Assembly (NCBI RefSeq): GCF_000428945.1
Contig: NZ_AUAX01000004.1
Coordinates: 1-64,000 of the forward strand
Length of the DNA: 64,000 nt
Direction of reading: 5' to 3'
DNA from: Hamadaea tsunoensis DSM 44101
Lineage (GTDB): Bacteria > Actinomycetota > Actinomycetes > Mycobacteriales > Micromonosporaceae
The position numbers and the translations under genes are program-made. Positions 41,517-50,501 of the stretch are shown here, piece after piece. Below the pieces are notes generated by a model. The model was not told the origin of the DNA. It worked only from the letters and a program-made list of their open reading frames with translations, and did not search any database. Position 1 is the stretch's first letter; each line of letters starts with the position of its first letter.

Positions 41517-42077
41517 TCACCGGGGCGACGGCGGCCGATCGTTGAGGATGCGCTGGTAGAAGTGGCTGTCCTGCCACCTGCCGTTGATGTGCAGGTAGTT
41601 GCGTGCCGTTCCGAACTGCTCGAAGCCGTTCTTCGCCAGCACCCGCTGCGAGGCGACGTTCGCCGGATTCGTGCTCGCCTGGATCCGGTGCAGGCCGAGA
41701 TCCTGGTCCGCGATGCGGCAGATCGCGTCGACCGCGGCGCTGGCGAGTCCCCGTCCGACTTCGGCGACATCCACCCAGTAGCCCAGGTTGGCGCTGCACA
41801 GCGGGCCGCGCACGATCGTGTTGAGCGTCACGCAGCCCACCACCAGTTCGTCGCGCTGGATCGCGCAGGACAGCAGCGTGCCGTCCGCCTGCTGGTGGAG
41901 CACCGAATCGAGTTTCGTACGCTGGCCGTCGAGGGTCCAGAAGGAGTCAGGCCGTTCCGGGTCCCAGGGCCGCAGGTGCTCGCGATTGCGCAGGTACGCG
42001 TCGAGCAGCGCGGGCGCGTCGCCGTCGCGGAGCGGGCGCAGGACGATCCCGCCGGGCAGTGCGGAACTGGTGATCAT
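41517..42077 (-). CDS. GNAT acetyltransferase, RimJ/RimL-like
   Basis: 186 residues from ATG 42077. GNAT motif A is visible as LGYWVDVAEVGRGLASAAVD and the later NPANVASQRVLAKNGFE. The layout matches N-terminal or ribosomal-protein acetyltransferases of the RimJ type. Divergent from a second GNAT; the start has no strong ribosome site, so it is less certain than the domain. Confidence 0.87.
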   Translation of the reverse strand: MITSSALPGGIVLRPLRDGDAPALLDAYLRNREHLRPWDPERPDSFWTLDGQRTKLDSVLHQQADGTLLSCAIQRDELVVGCVTLNTIVRGPLCSANLGYWVDVAEVGRGLASAAVDAICRIADQDLGLHRIQASTNPANVASQRVLAKNGFEQFGTARNYLHINGRWQDSHFYQRILNDRPPSPR

Positions 42078-42111
42078 CTTGGCAGGATAGAGGCCCATCG
42101 CAGGAGGGAAC

Positions 42112-42693
42112 ATGTCGCCCATGTCGCTGTCCACGCCCACGCTGCACACTGCCCGCCTGACCCTGCGTCCCTTCGACGATCCGGACGGCGACGACCTCTT
42201 CGCGATGCACAGCGATGCCCATGTGCTGCGCTACTGGGACGCGCCGCCGTGGAGCGAACGCGTACGCGCGGATCGGTTCATCGCAGCGTGCCGGCGGATG
42301 GCGGAGGACGGCAGCGGCGCGCGGGTGGCGGTGGAGCGCGGTTCCGACGGGGTGTTCCTCGGCTGGTGCGGTCTGACCCGGTGGAATCCGGACTACCGCA
42401 GCGCGGCGCTGGGCTACTGCTACGCGGAGGCGGCGTGGGGCCACGGCTACGCGACGGAGGTCGCGCGCGCTCTGCTGGGGTGGGCGTTCGAGACGCTGGA
42501 CCTCAATCGCGTCCAGTCGGAGACCGACACCCGCAACGGGGCGTCCGCCCGCGTGCTGGAGAAGCTCGGGTTCGTGCGGGAGGGGACGTTGCGTGAGGAC
42601 TGCGTCGTGAACGGCGACGTCTCCGACTCGTGGGTTTACGGGCTGCTCAGGAGGGAGTGGCGGCCGTCGGCAGAGCCGGCGCCGGGCCGCTGA
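42112..42693 (+). CDS. GNAT acetyltransferase
   Basis: 193 residues from ATG 42112 with a CAGGAGGG ribosome site. Acetyl-CoA binding is indicated by LGYCYAEAAWGHGYATEVA and NGASARVLEKLGFVREGTLR. RimL/SpeG-like by layout. The substrate is unknown. Only 34 bases separate it from the divergent GNAT. Confidence 0.9.
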   Translation: MSPMSLSTPTLHTARLTLRPFDDPDGDDLFAMHSDAHVLRYWDAPPWSERVRADRFIAACRRMAEDGSGARVAVERGSDGVFLGWCGLTRWNPDYRSAALGYCYAEAAWGHGYATEVARALLGWAFETLDLNRVQSETDTRNGASARVLEKLGFVREGTLREDCVVNGDVSDSWVYGLLRREWRPSAEPAPGR

Positions 42694-42753
42694 AGCCGCG
42701 CGGCCGTCAGGCGACGTCCCCGAGCGGCCGCGGGTGTCGGTTAGGGTGACCGC

Positions 42754-43527
42754 GTGAGCCCTCCGCCGGCCGGCAGACGTGCGCTCGTCGAGCTGGTCCT
42801 GCTGCTCCTCTGGTTCCTGCTCTTCACGCGTCTCGCCGCCGCGCTCGGCAAGGATCCCGCGGCCGCCGACGCGAACGCGCTGGCGCTCCAGTCCGCGGAA
42901 CACGCCGTCCACATCGACATCGAGCGGAGCGCGAACGGGTGGCTGGCCGGCAACCCGGTCCTCGGGCGGCTCGCGGTGTACCTGTACCGGCTGTACTACG
43001 TGGCGGTCGCCGGCGTACTGCTGTGGGTGTTCGTGCGGCACCGCGACGCGTACCGCCGGGTCCGGCGGACGATGGTCGCGATGACGGTCCTCGTCCTGCC
43101 GGTCTACTGGGCGGTGCCGATGGCGCCGCCGCGGTCCGCCCTGCCGGGCGCCGTCGACCTCGTGGCCAGGTACGACATCCTCGGCCAGGCTTCCCGGGCG
43201 GCGTGGACCCACCCGAGCCACTACACGGCCATGCCCAGCCTGCACGTCGGCTGGGCGCTGTGGTGCGCGTACGCGCTGTGGTCCGCGCTCCGGGGGACGC
43301 ATCCGCGCCTGGCGCTCGTGTCGTGGTCGTTCCCGCTGCTCATGGCGGCGGACGTGCTCGGCACGGCGAACCACTACGTGCTCGACATCGTCGGCAGCAT
43401 GACGCTGCTGGCCGTCTCCATCGCCGCGGCGGCGCTGTGGGGCCGGCTCGCCGACCGCGTCCTCGCCGCGCGGCCGGTCGCCGGAACTCTCAGCGGTCCG
43501 GTCTCCGATGACCGGCACCGTCTTTGA
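42754..43527 (+). CDS. PAP2-superfamily membrane phosphatase/transferase
   Basis: 257 residues from GTG 42754, with about six membrane helices. The conserved PAP2 (AUR1-like) residues are in YTAMPSLHVGWALW and GTANHYVLDIVGS. Such proteins remove or transfer phosphate on lipids. Neighbours give no pathway. Confidence 0.88.
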   Translation: MSPPPAGRRALVELVLLLLWFLLFTRLAAALGKDPAAADANALALQSAEHAVHIDIERSANGWLAGNPVLGRLAVYLYRLYYVAVAGVLLWVFVRHRDAYRRVRRTMVAMTVLVLPVYWAVPMAPPRSALPGAVDLVARYDILGQASRAAWTHPSHYTAMPSLHVGWALWCAYALWSALRGTHPRLALVSWSFPLLMAADVLGTANHYVLDIVGSMTLLAVSIAAAALWGRLADRVLAARPVAGTLSGPVSDDRHRL

Positions 43528-43534
43528 AAGTTTC
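43526..43534. promoter_or_regulatory. GAAAGTTTC site upstream of secreted protein
   Basis: A copy of the 9-bp element present twice upstream of the GH51-like gene, here 136 bases before the GTG at 43670 and overlapping the PAP2 stop. A single copy could be chance. Confidence 0.3.
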
Positions 43535-43669
43535 CGGGCGGTCGGAGCGACTGCCATGTCGCGGGCGAGGCGTTCCTGTTGAGCTATCGACATATTCCGC
43601 TGGAGTGTCGCAGCATTGTGGACGCCTTCGGGCCTCGGGCATCAACGGCGACTACTTCTGGAGACATCT

Positions 43670-44263
43670 GTGACTACGAGCGTTCTGCGCCGCGCCGCCG
43701 GGATCGCGGCGGCTGTCGTCTTCGCCGCGGCAGCGGTCGTCATGGGCGTCACCGGTCCCGCGTACGCGTCGAGCTGGGTGTACTCCGACAACATGGAGAT
43801 CAGGGCCGGCAACAACGGGCCCGAGAACCGCTTCTTCTTCGAGGCGGGTGGCGGCAACGAGTACGGCATCTTCCAGAATCTCGCCGGCACCTCCGTGGGC
43901 ACCCACAGCGGATCCTATGCCGCGAAGCTGAACCACTTGTGGGACCAGCCGACCTGGGTCTCGGTGGGACAGACGATCACCGTCGGGCCGAAGGCGCTCG
44001 GGCACCCGACGTGGTGCCGGTTCAGCGCATGGGTGCGCGCCAACGGCAACGACCGGTACAACATCGAGGTCATCGACCCCACGACGTGGAACTACATCGC
44101 CGTCAGCCAGGTCGCGCAGCCGGTGGCCAACACCTGGAGCCAGATCTCCACCGTCCAGTTCGCCGTGCCCGTCACCAACGTCGTGCTGCGCGTGTCTTTC
44201 CTGCCGCCGGCGTACACCGACGCCGCCTTCGTCGACGACTTCATGCTGAGCTGTACGCTCTGA
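43670..44263 (+). CDS. Secreted beta-sandwich protein, possibly carbohydrate-binding
   Basis: 197 residues from GTG 43670 with GGAG 6 bases upstream. The signal peptide ends near PAYASS. The mature part looks like a lone jelly-roll module of the CBM4_9 type (GTHSGSYAAKL, WCRFSAWVRANGN, VVLRVSFLPP, FVDDFMLSC). No catalytic domain is attached. It may bind glycan, or be an unknown lectin-like protein. Confidence 0.7.
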   Translation: MTTSVLRRAAGIAAAVVFAAAAVVMGVTGPAYASSWVYSDNMEIRAGNNGPENRFFFEAGGGNEYGIFQNLAGTSVGTHSGSYAAKLNHLWDQPTWVSVGQTITVGPKALGHPTWCRFSAWVRANGNDRYNIEVIDPTTWNYIAVSQVAQPVANTWSQISTVQFAVPVTNVVLRVSFLPPAYTDAAFVDDFMLSCTL

Positions 44264-44279
44264 TCCCACCACGCGCCGT

Positions 44280-45560
44280 TCAGCCGACGACGATCGAGTA
44301 GCCGCCGACCAGCTCCCCCTCCCGGGTGGTCAGCGTCAGCCGCAGCAGGTGCCGCGCCCGGTCCGGGCCGCCGAGCGTCTTCGCGATCGCGGCGGCGGTG
44401 AGTTCCTCCACGTGGAACAGCCGCCGGATGCCGGTGATCAGCGCGGCTGTCAGCGGCTCCTCGGTCACCAGGCCGAGTTCGGGCCAGCGGTCGCGGCCGA
44501 GCTGGTCGAGCAGGCGCCGGGCGCCACCCGGCTGGGCGAGCGGGTTCTGCCCCGGTACGCGGGTCCCCGTGACCGGTACGCGGGCGAAACGCGTTCGGGC
44601 AACGGCCTTCTGCAGGGTGTCGCTGGGCACGACGACGGACACGCCGTTCTCGGTGAAGGCGGTCAGCAGATGGCGGGAGGCGCCGATGTCGACGCCCGCC
44701 CGGATCTCGCCGAGCGCCGGCGCGACGATCGGCGTACTCCCGTCGGTGACGGCCTGCAGCAGCGGCGCGACCGCCGGGCCGCCGTGGGTGAGTTCGACGG
44801 TGAAGCCCTCGGGAACGAGTTTGGCGAGCGTGAGCAGGAGCGGCTGGAGGTTCGCGGCGGCGGCCGCGATGTCGAGGTTGCGCTGGGCGACGTGCCGGTA
44901 CGCGTTGGCCAGCAGCGGCCCGTCGAAGTGGTCGGCGGGGCAGGTGACGGAGGCGAGCAGGCAGGAGTGCCCGGCGTCGCCGGTGCCGATGCGCCAGGGC
45001 TGGTCCAGTTCGACGACCTGGGTGCAGTCGGGGCTGCGCCGGTCGCTGAGATCCACCCAGGCGCCGCCGATCTGGTGCTGCTCGTAGTACGGGTCGCCGG
45101 CGTCGAACGCGCCGAAGAAGCCCGCCGCGATGGCCCAGGCGCGCACGTGGACGCCGGTGGCGGGGAACAGGCCGAGATTCCACACGCGGACGAAGACGCG
45201 GTAGTCGCGTCCGGCGACCGGTGCGGCGACGAGCCGGGCGGGGTCGAACGGCCCCGTGTACGCGGCGTCGACGAGCAGCAGGTCGGGCGATTCCCAGCAG
45301 ACCGTCGGCGGCCAGATCGGGCGCCGGCCGCGATCGCCCGGCGAGGTGGCCCGGATGAGCAGGTACGGCAGGACGTCCTCGCGTTTCGGCCGGTGTTCCC
45401 GGCTGATGGCGCGCATCTTCGCGCGTAACTTGTCGGCGGCCTGCGGATCGGGCTGGAAGCCCGGGTCGGGGTCCGGGTCGGGCGGCCGCGGCGGGGTGAC
45501 GCCGACCGGGTCCGGCGGTGTGTCGCCACGGTCGAGCTGATCGTCGGTGACCGGAACCAT
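44280..45560 (-). CDS. Unknown 426-residue protein coupled to the Zn-PLC-like gene
   Basis: ATG 45560 overlaps the upstream stop (TGATG) and has a GGGAGAA ribosome site. The Pro/Asp-rich N-terminus (about 1-45) is followed by a soluble domain containing a beta-rich part (DYRVFVRVWNLGLFPATGVHVRAW) of CARDB/adhesin type and a helical C-terminal part. No signal peptide or membrane segment is evident. Unknown family; translational coupling says it works with the 834-residue partner. Confidence 0.7.
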   Translation of the reverse strand: MVPVTDDQLDRGDTPPDPVGVTPPRPPDPDPDPGFQPDPQAADKLRAKMRAISREHRPKREDVLPYLLIRATSPGDRGRRPIWPPTVCWESPDLLLVDAAYTGPFDPARLVAAPVAGRDYRVFVRVWNLGLFPATGVHVRAWAIAAGFFGAFDAGDPYYEQHQIGGAWVDLSDRRSPDCTQVVELDQPWRIGTGDAGHSCLLASVTCPADHFDGPLLANAYRHVAQRNLDIAAAAANLQPLLLTLAKLVPEGFTVELTHGGPAVAPLLQAVTDGSTPIVAPALGEIRAGVDIGASRHLLTAFTENGVSVVVPSDTLQKAVARTRFARVPVTGTRVPGQNPLAQPGGARRLLDQLGRDRWPELGLVTEEPLTAALITGIRRLFHVEELTAAAIAKTLGGPDRARHLLRLTLTTREGELVGGYSIVVG

Positions 45561-48064
45561 CAGCGTTCTCCCTCGAACGTGGAGTGCGGCCATTCCCCGC
45601 CGTCGACGGGGCGGTGCGGCGGTTCGGCCGGGCCGCACGGGTCCTCGCCGAAGCGTTCCGGCGGCGGCGCCACGGCCCGCTTCAGATAGCGCACCTTGAG
45701 GTCGCGGCGCGGGTCGTAGAACTGGCTGTCGAGGACCACCCCGCCGGCACTCTGCGCCGGGTTGTCGGTGTCGGCGTGGAAGAAGTGCGGCGGCGTACAG
45801 GGCTGGGCGTAGATGAACGCGGCCTGTGGCGTCGGATCCAGCGAAGGCCCGCACTCCCACACGCCCCGCCGGCCCGGGTTCGCCGGATCGCGGCCGAGAT
45901 TGTGGCGCTGCCAGTCCCAGCAGTGCCAGGCGTAGCCGCGGTCGGCGTCCAGGTTGAAGTCCGGTACGCCGAACTCCGCGTCGTCCTTCTCCGCCAGCAT
46001 CCGCGACACGAGATACGTGCCGTAGTCGACCGGTGCGCCCAGGTGCAGGTTCTGCGGCAGGAGCTGCTGCAGTTCGTTGAACGTCTCCTGCGCACTGGCG
46101 GCCTTCTCCAGCCGGTAGCGGGCCGCGCCGTCGCCCGCCATCGTGCTCAGCAGGACGGTGCTGTCCTGCCCGGCGACGTAGGGGCCGACGTGCGTGGCGG
46201 CGCCCTCCTGTGCCACGAAGGCGCCCGCCTGGTTCCTCAGCGGATACCGCCACGGCGACAGCCATTCGCTGGCCTTGAACTCCTTGCCCGCGTCGCCGGC
46301 GTACCGCAGGGGTGCCGTGAGGCCCAGCGCCTCGGTCAGATCGACGTCGTGGACGTCGGCGGGATGATCACGCACCACGTTGCGCGGGTACGCCAGATCC
46401 AGCCCGAACGCCGACGTCGACGTCTGCCGGCCGGACGGCTCGGTGATCGTGTTCTGCGGGCTGCCGGCGCCGGCCGGGTCGTCGAGCGCCGAGCCGACCG
46501 AGAAGACGCCCGACGCGGTGCCCAGGACGGTCAGGCCCGGGTCGGTCTCCTCTGGCTTGGGCACCAGGAATCCCGACATGACCAGGGCCCGGCGGGCGAG
46601 CATGTACAGGTTCCAGGCCGGCACGACGAACACGTAGTAGAAGACCTCGCGCGCCGGGAACGTGAACACGTCGAGGATCAGTCCCGGCAGGACGGTGACG
46701 AGCCAGACCACCACCTCGGCGATGTAGACCGCCCAGGCGAGGATCGCCAGCAGCAGGTCCAGCAACGAGAACGAATCGTCGTCGTCCACGTCCGCGCCGC
46801 GTGCCGGGTCGTCGTCGACGCCGTAGCCACCGCCTCCCGGCGGCGTCGGGAACGAGTGGTCGGTGAACACGTCCGGCGGCTGCGGCCGGCGCGGGCTCAG
46901 ACCGTCGCGAGAGGACAGTTTGAGGTACGCGTACACGATGTCCCACATCTGGGCCATGGCATCGGCGTTGGGGCGGCCGTCGGGCGTACCGGCGGGATCG
47001 GTTCCGGAGTACTGGGGATCCTGGGTGAGGATCTTCGGCCCGTCCGGATGCACGAGGGCCATCGCGGCCAGCAGGGCGTCGGTCAGGTGCTCGGGCAGGC
47101 CGCCGGAGTCCAGGTCGAACAGGGCCTGGCGTTCGGCCGCCGGGGTCGGCCCGTCCGAGGTGTCGTACGCCGGGAACCCCGTGAAGTAGTCGTAGGCGGG
47201 GCCGTCGTCGCGGCCGGAGTAGGGCGCGTCCGGCCGGCGCCGGAACGCCACCCGGAAGTGCAGGGCACTCGTTCCGGGCTCGCCGTAGCAGGGGCCGGAG
47301 TAGCGCGCGACGTAGTTCTGGCTGTCGATGTGCGCCTCGACGAGATGGTGGCGCTGCCAGTGGTCGCGGTACGGGCCGCCCGACTTCGCGTTGGTGAACG
47401 GGTGCCCGGTGACATCGGTGCCGCAATGGGTCATCCAGCCCACGGCGAACGCCATCCGCGCCTCGGCGTCGCTGCGGTCGCCGTCGGAGGCGGCGGCCGC
47501 GTACGCCTGTGCCGCCTGCTGGTACAGCACGAACGCGAACTGGTACGTGCGCCGGTAGTGGAAGATGTCGGCCCAGTAGAAGGCGTCCTCGCTGAACCCC
47601 TGCGGCGGCCCCGACGTCAGTACGCCGAACCAGTCGCCCATCTCGACCAGCAGCCCCTCGAACGCCGAGGTGATCGCCGAGCTGAGTTCGGTGAGGATCT
47701 GCCCGAGCTGGCTGGACAGCCCGCCGGTCAGCTGCGAGGCGAGCTGCGCCGAGTTGGTGCTCGTCGGCGTGACCCAGCGTTCCCATTTGGCGACGAACTC
47801 CGCGTCGACCTCCGCCCAGACGTCCAGGACCCACTGCACGACCTGCCGGATGACGCAGCCGCGCGTGTTGGCGAAGTCGGGCAGCATGTAGAACAGATCC
47901 GGTCCCAGGGAGCCGATCGCGAGATAGTTGCGCCAGCGGTGGCAGATCTCGCCCAGATCCTGGGCCTCGACGGCGGTGACGGGAAGGTTCGCCGGGATCG
48001 AACCGGCCCGCAGACGTTCGGTCACGTCCTGTGCGGCCTGCATGTGTACGTACCAGCCGGGCAT
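45560..48064 (-). CDS. Large Zn-dependent phospholipase C-like protein
   Basis: 834 residues from ATG 48064 behind GAAGGGAC. The start of the protein resembles zinc-dependent phospholipase C (PLPC): MPGWYVHMQAAQ, YLAIGSLGPDLFYMLPDF and the ligand-rich MTHCGTDVTGHPFTN and HHLVEAHIDSQNY. A hydrophobic segment (about residues 435-500) lies mid-protein and a long unknown C-terminal region follows. There is no signal peptide, which is unusual for this enzyme class. It is coupled to the 426-residue gene. Confidence 0.75.
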   Translation of the reverse strand: MPGWYVHMQAAQDVTERLRAGSIPANLPVTAVEAQDLGEICHRWRNYLAIGSLGPDLFYMLPDFANTRGCVIRQVVQWVLDVWAEVDAEFVAKWERWVTPTSTNSAQLASQLTGGLSSQLGQILTELSSAITSAFEGLLVEMGDWFGVLTSGPPQGFSEDAFYWADIFHYRRTYQFAFVLYQQAAQAYAAAASDGDRSDAEARMAFAVGWMTHCGTDVTGHPFTNAKSGGPYRDHWQRHHLVEAHIDSQNYVARYSGPCYGEPGTSALHFRVAFRRRPDAPYSGRDDGPAYDYFTGFPAYDTSDGPTPAAERQALFDLDSGGLPEHLTDALLAAMALVHPDGPKILTQDPQYSGTDPAGTPDGRPNADAMAQMWDIVYAYLKLSSRDGLSPRRPQPPDVFTDHSFPTPPGGGGYGVDDDPARGADVDDDDSFSLLDLLLAILAWAVYIAEVVVWLVTVLPGLILDVFTFPAREVFYYVFVVPAWNLYMLARRALVMSGFLVPKPEETDPGLTVLGTASGVFSVGSALDDPAGAGSPQNTITEPSGRQTSTSAFGLDLAYPRNVVRDHPADVHDVDLTEALGLTAPLRYAGDAGKEFKASEWLSPWRYPLRNQAGAFVAQEGAATHVGPYVAGQDSTVLLSTMAGDGAARYRLEKAASAQETFNELQQLLPQNLHLGAPVDYGTYLVSRMLAEKDDAEFGVPDFNLDADRGYAWHCWDWQRHNLGRDPANPGRRGVWECGPSLDPTPQAAFIYAQPCTPPHFFHADTDNPAQSAGGVVLDSQFYDPRRDLKVRYLKRAVAPPPERFGEDPCGPAEPPHRPVDGGEWPHSTFEGER

Positions 48065-48370
48065 GGCTCGTCCCTTCGCGTACGGAAACGACGGCACCTT
48101 TCAGGCTGACACAGCCGGGCGCCTCGCCGTGCCGATACTCGCCTTAGTCGATGTACTCGGGTCGCCGCGGGATGCCTTCCCTAGGTCGCCGTCCTAGGGA
48201 AGGCCCAGGGGTCCACGGCAACCTGCCTGCTCACCGCCGCCCAGGCTCCCGGGGTGGTCCCCCCGGATGTGCAGGAAGGCCGACTGCACCGGTCGCACCG
48301 GCCGAAGCGCTCCTAGCCTGGCGGCACTCCGGGCGTTGATCAGGCGCCCGAACGGCAGAGGAGCGTATTC
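48065..48370. other. 306-bp divergent intergenic region
   Basis: This is the promoter region between the Zn-PLC-like operon and the ATP-grasp operon. I see no gene. The ribosome site AGAGGAG for the 48371 gene lies at its right edge. A CCTAGG-centred repeat near 48178-48200 (CCTAGGTCGCCGTCCTAGG) is the only structure seen. Confidence 0.5.
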
Positions 48371-48916
48371 ATGGCGACGGATCAGACCGACGTCCAGAAG
48401 TATCTGGTGGAAAAGGGCGTACCCGAGAAGTTCGTGTGGCCGGAGGTTCCCGACGGCGGCCTGCCGCAGGAGACGATCGAGCTCGTCGGCACCCTGCAGG
48501 CCGGCAACACCGACGAGATCTTCATCCTGACCGGCGGCATCGTCCTGCGGCTGCCCGTCGAGGCGATACTGGGCATCGGTGATTCGGCCATCGGCGCGGT
48601 CGGTTCGACCCGGCTCGTGGTCAGCACGACCGCGGTCGCCGAGGCCCGCCGCCGCCTGCTGCTCCTGCCCGAGGTACGCGACGACATCGCGCCGCTCGTC
48701 CTCGACGCTCCCGGGGAGATCCTCGACCACGCCGCCTACACCGACAAGACGCTGGAACGGTTCAAGGACGTCCTGGAGAAGCTGCGCCAGCTCGGCATCC
48801 CCGTGCCCGTCGGGCCGGCCGCCGAGACCACGACCTACTCGTACGCGTCGAGCGCCACCAGTGGCAGCGACCCGAACAAGTCCGACTCGGACCCGATCCG
48901 GATGGAGGACGACTGA
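48371..48916 (+). CDS. Unknown 181-residue protein with acidic Ser/Thr tail, possible ATP-grasp substrate
   Basis: ATG 48371 behind AGAGGAG. Residues about 1-145 are a folded alpha/beta part (LPQETIELVGTLQ, RLVVSTTAVAEARRRLLLLP, LERFKDVLEKLRQLG). Residues 152-181 form a flexible tail with many Thr, Ser, Asp and Glu (ETTTYSYASSATS, SDSDPIRMEDD). The ATP-grasp start overlaps its stop (TGATG). Graspetide precursors carry donor Thr/Ser and acceptor Asp/Glu in a C-terminal core, so this tail is a candidate core. No known leader motif is seen, so this is inference. Confidence 0.65.
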   Translation: MATDQTDVQKYLVEKGVPEKFVWPEVPDGGLPQETIELVGTLQAGNTDEIFILTGGIVLRLPVEAILGIGDSAIGAVGSTRLVVSTTAVAEARRRLLLLPEVRDDIAPLVLDAPGEILDHAAYTDKTLERFKDVLEKLRQLGIPVPVGPAAETTTYSYASSATSGSDPNKSDSDPIRMEDD

Positions 48917-49872
48917 TGCGGGCGGCCGGCGGCCCGGCCGAGCCGAAGTCGGTCACGATCGTCGCGTCGGACGGGGACCTGCACGCCCTCGCCGTGCAGC
49001 GGGAGGTGGACCTGCTCGGGTATCCGTGCGTGATCGCCGATCCGCGCGACACCGCCCAGGTGCTCGCCTTCGACCTCGACTCCGGGGACGGCCCGTCGAT
49101 GCCGACGGCCGGACCGGTCGCCGACGCCGCCACCTCGGTGTGGTGGCGCCGGCCCCGCAAGGCGGTCGCCGCCGACCACGTCCGCAACCGGGAGTTCCGG
49201 CGGTTCATCAGCGCCGAGTGGGACGCCGCGTTCTACGGCTACCTCCGCGCGGTGGCGCTGCAGATCGTCAACGACCCGGCGGCCGAGGACCGGGCGGGGC
49301 TCAAGGTCGTCCAGCTCGCGGCGGCCCGGCAGGTCGGGCTGACGATCCCGCGGACGCTGGTGACCAACGATCCGTCCCGGGCGGCCGACTTCATCGCGGC
49401 CAACGCCCGGGACGGCCGGCGTACCATCTTCAAACCGCTGACCCCGCCGTCGCACCAGCTCGGGGAGACCCGGGTCATCGACACGGTCGAAGGCCGGCAG
49501 GACGCGCTGCGCCAGGCACCGGTGATCCTGCAGGAATGCGTCGAGCGCGGCCGGGACCTGCGCATCACGATCGTCGACGGCGACATGTTCGCGGCCACGG
49601 TCGAAAGCGACACCGACCGGCTGGTCGACTGGCGGGCCGACTGCAACGTCGGGTACGCGCGCACCACCGTCGATCCGCGGCTCGCCCGGCGGCTCGCCGA
49701 GCTGATGGGCGTCCTCGGGCTGCGTACCGGGTCGGTCGACCTGCGCGTGGACGAGGACGGCACACCGCACTTCTTCGAGGTGAACCCGTCCGGCCAGTTC
49801 CTGTTCCTCGACCTCGAACTCGACTATCCCATCGCCGCGAGCCTGGCCCGCGCGCTGCTCACCCTCCGGTGA
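48916..49872 (+). CDS. MvdC/MvdD-like ATP-grasp ligase
   Basis: 318 residues, coupled to the upstream gene. Features of graspetide-type ATP-grasp ligases are SVWWRRP (74-80), the lysine of FKPL (172-175), QECVERGRDLR (206-216), SVDLRVDEDG (273-282) and the Mg-binding FFEVNPSGQF (286-295). Members of this group make ester or amide cross-links between Ser/Thr/Lys and Asp/Glu side chains in precursor peptides; other ATP-grasp uses cannot be excluded. The spacing in an operon with a protein with an acidic Ser/Thr tail supports a modifying role. Confidence 0.82.
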   Translation: MRAAGGPAEPKSVTIVASDGDLHALAVQREVDLLGYPCVIADPRDTAQVLAFDLDSGDGPSMPTAGPVADAATSVWWRRPRKAVAADHVRNREFRRFISAEWDAAFYGYLRAVALQIVNDPAAEDRAGLKVVQLAAARQVGLTIPRTLVTNDPSRAADFIAANARDGRRTIFKPLTPPSHQLGETRVIDTVEGRQDALRQAPVILQECVERGRDLRITIVDGDMFAATVESDTDRLVDWRADCNVGYARTTVDPRLARRLAELMGVLGLRTGSVDLRVDEDGTPHFFEVNPSGQFLFLDLELDYPIAASLARALLTLR

Positions 49873-49889
49873 CCGCGGAACCTCCGCGG
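49873..49889. terminator. Small hairpin between ATP-grasp and Tat-exported gene
   Basis: CCGCGGA and TCCGCGG flank a 3-base loop immediately after the ATP-grasp stop. It could attenuate the next gene, which starts at 49915. The short stem makes this tentative. Confidence 0.35.
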
Positions 49890-49914
49890 CAAGACTCGTG
49901 AAAGGAAGGACATC

Positions 49915-50412
49915 GTGCATGTGCTGTCTCGACGGACCCTGCTGACCACGGCGGTCGCCGCGGCCGGCGTGGTCGTCGGCCTGCCGGCCGGACCGGCCTC
50001 GGCGGCCGGAGTGAAGGCCGCCGCGGTGAAGTCCGCCGCCGGCGCTCCCGCCGGACCGCTCCTCGCCGTGGCGGGCCTCGGCTGCGAGAAGCCCGGCCTG
50101 GAAGTCGTCTACGGCTACCGCATCCTCGCCCCGGTGGGCGCGTACCGGAGCGCCGCCGACGGCACCCTCGCCGTCGCCGACGTGCTGCGGGCGGTGCAGG
50201 GCAACGGAATCGTGCTCGTCAACGGGGTCGCCGCCGAACTGCGCCGGGGACTGGCCGCCGCCACCGGCACGGCGTGGCAGGTCGGCTACCCGGTCCGCGG
50301 CTCGGTACCCGCGAAGGGCTGGGAGGTCATCGCGTTCGTACGCCGCACCGCCCTCGGCACCCGGCCCGCCGCGGTCGCGCACCCCTACGCGCTGCCGTCC
50401 CGGTACGCCTGA
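49915..50412 (+). CDS. Tat-exported small protein of unknown function
   Basis: 165 residues from GTG 49915 with a GGAAGGA ribosome site. The leader SRRTLLTTAVAAAG has a twin-arginine motif and an Ala signal cleavage near PASAAG. The mature protein is Ala/Gly-rich with one Cys (LGCEKPGLEVVYGYRI) and no known domain. It follows the ATP-grasp gene by 42 bases, so it is probably in the same operon. Confidence 0.72.
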   Translation: MHVLSRRTLLTTAVAAAGVVVGLPAGPASAAGVKAAAVKSAAGAPAGPLLAVAGLGCEKPGLEVVYGYRILAPVGAYRSAADGTLAVADVLRAVQGNGIVLVNGVAAELRRGLAAATGTAWQVGYPVRGSVPAKGWEVIAFVRRTALGTRPAAVAHPYALPSRYA

Positions 50413-50429
50413 CCGGCCCGAACACCACC

Positions 50430-50459
50430 GAGGTCCCGGTCCGGCGAGGCCGGGACCTC
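50430..50459. terminator. Terminator after the ATP-grasp operon
   Basis: GAGGTCCCGG and CCGGGACCTC form a perfect 10-bp stem with a 10-base loop, 18 bases after the 49915-50412 stop. Confidence 0.75.
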
Positions 50460-50501
50460 CCCGCGCGACCCTTGTGGCGGGCCGCCTCTACGCTGTGCGG
50501 C

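Noticed and set aside
45584..48109. 841-residue plus-strand frame across the Zn-PLC-like gene
   Set aside because: Antisense; no ribosome site; Arg/Val-rich composition.
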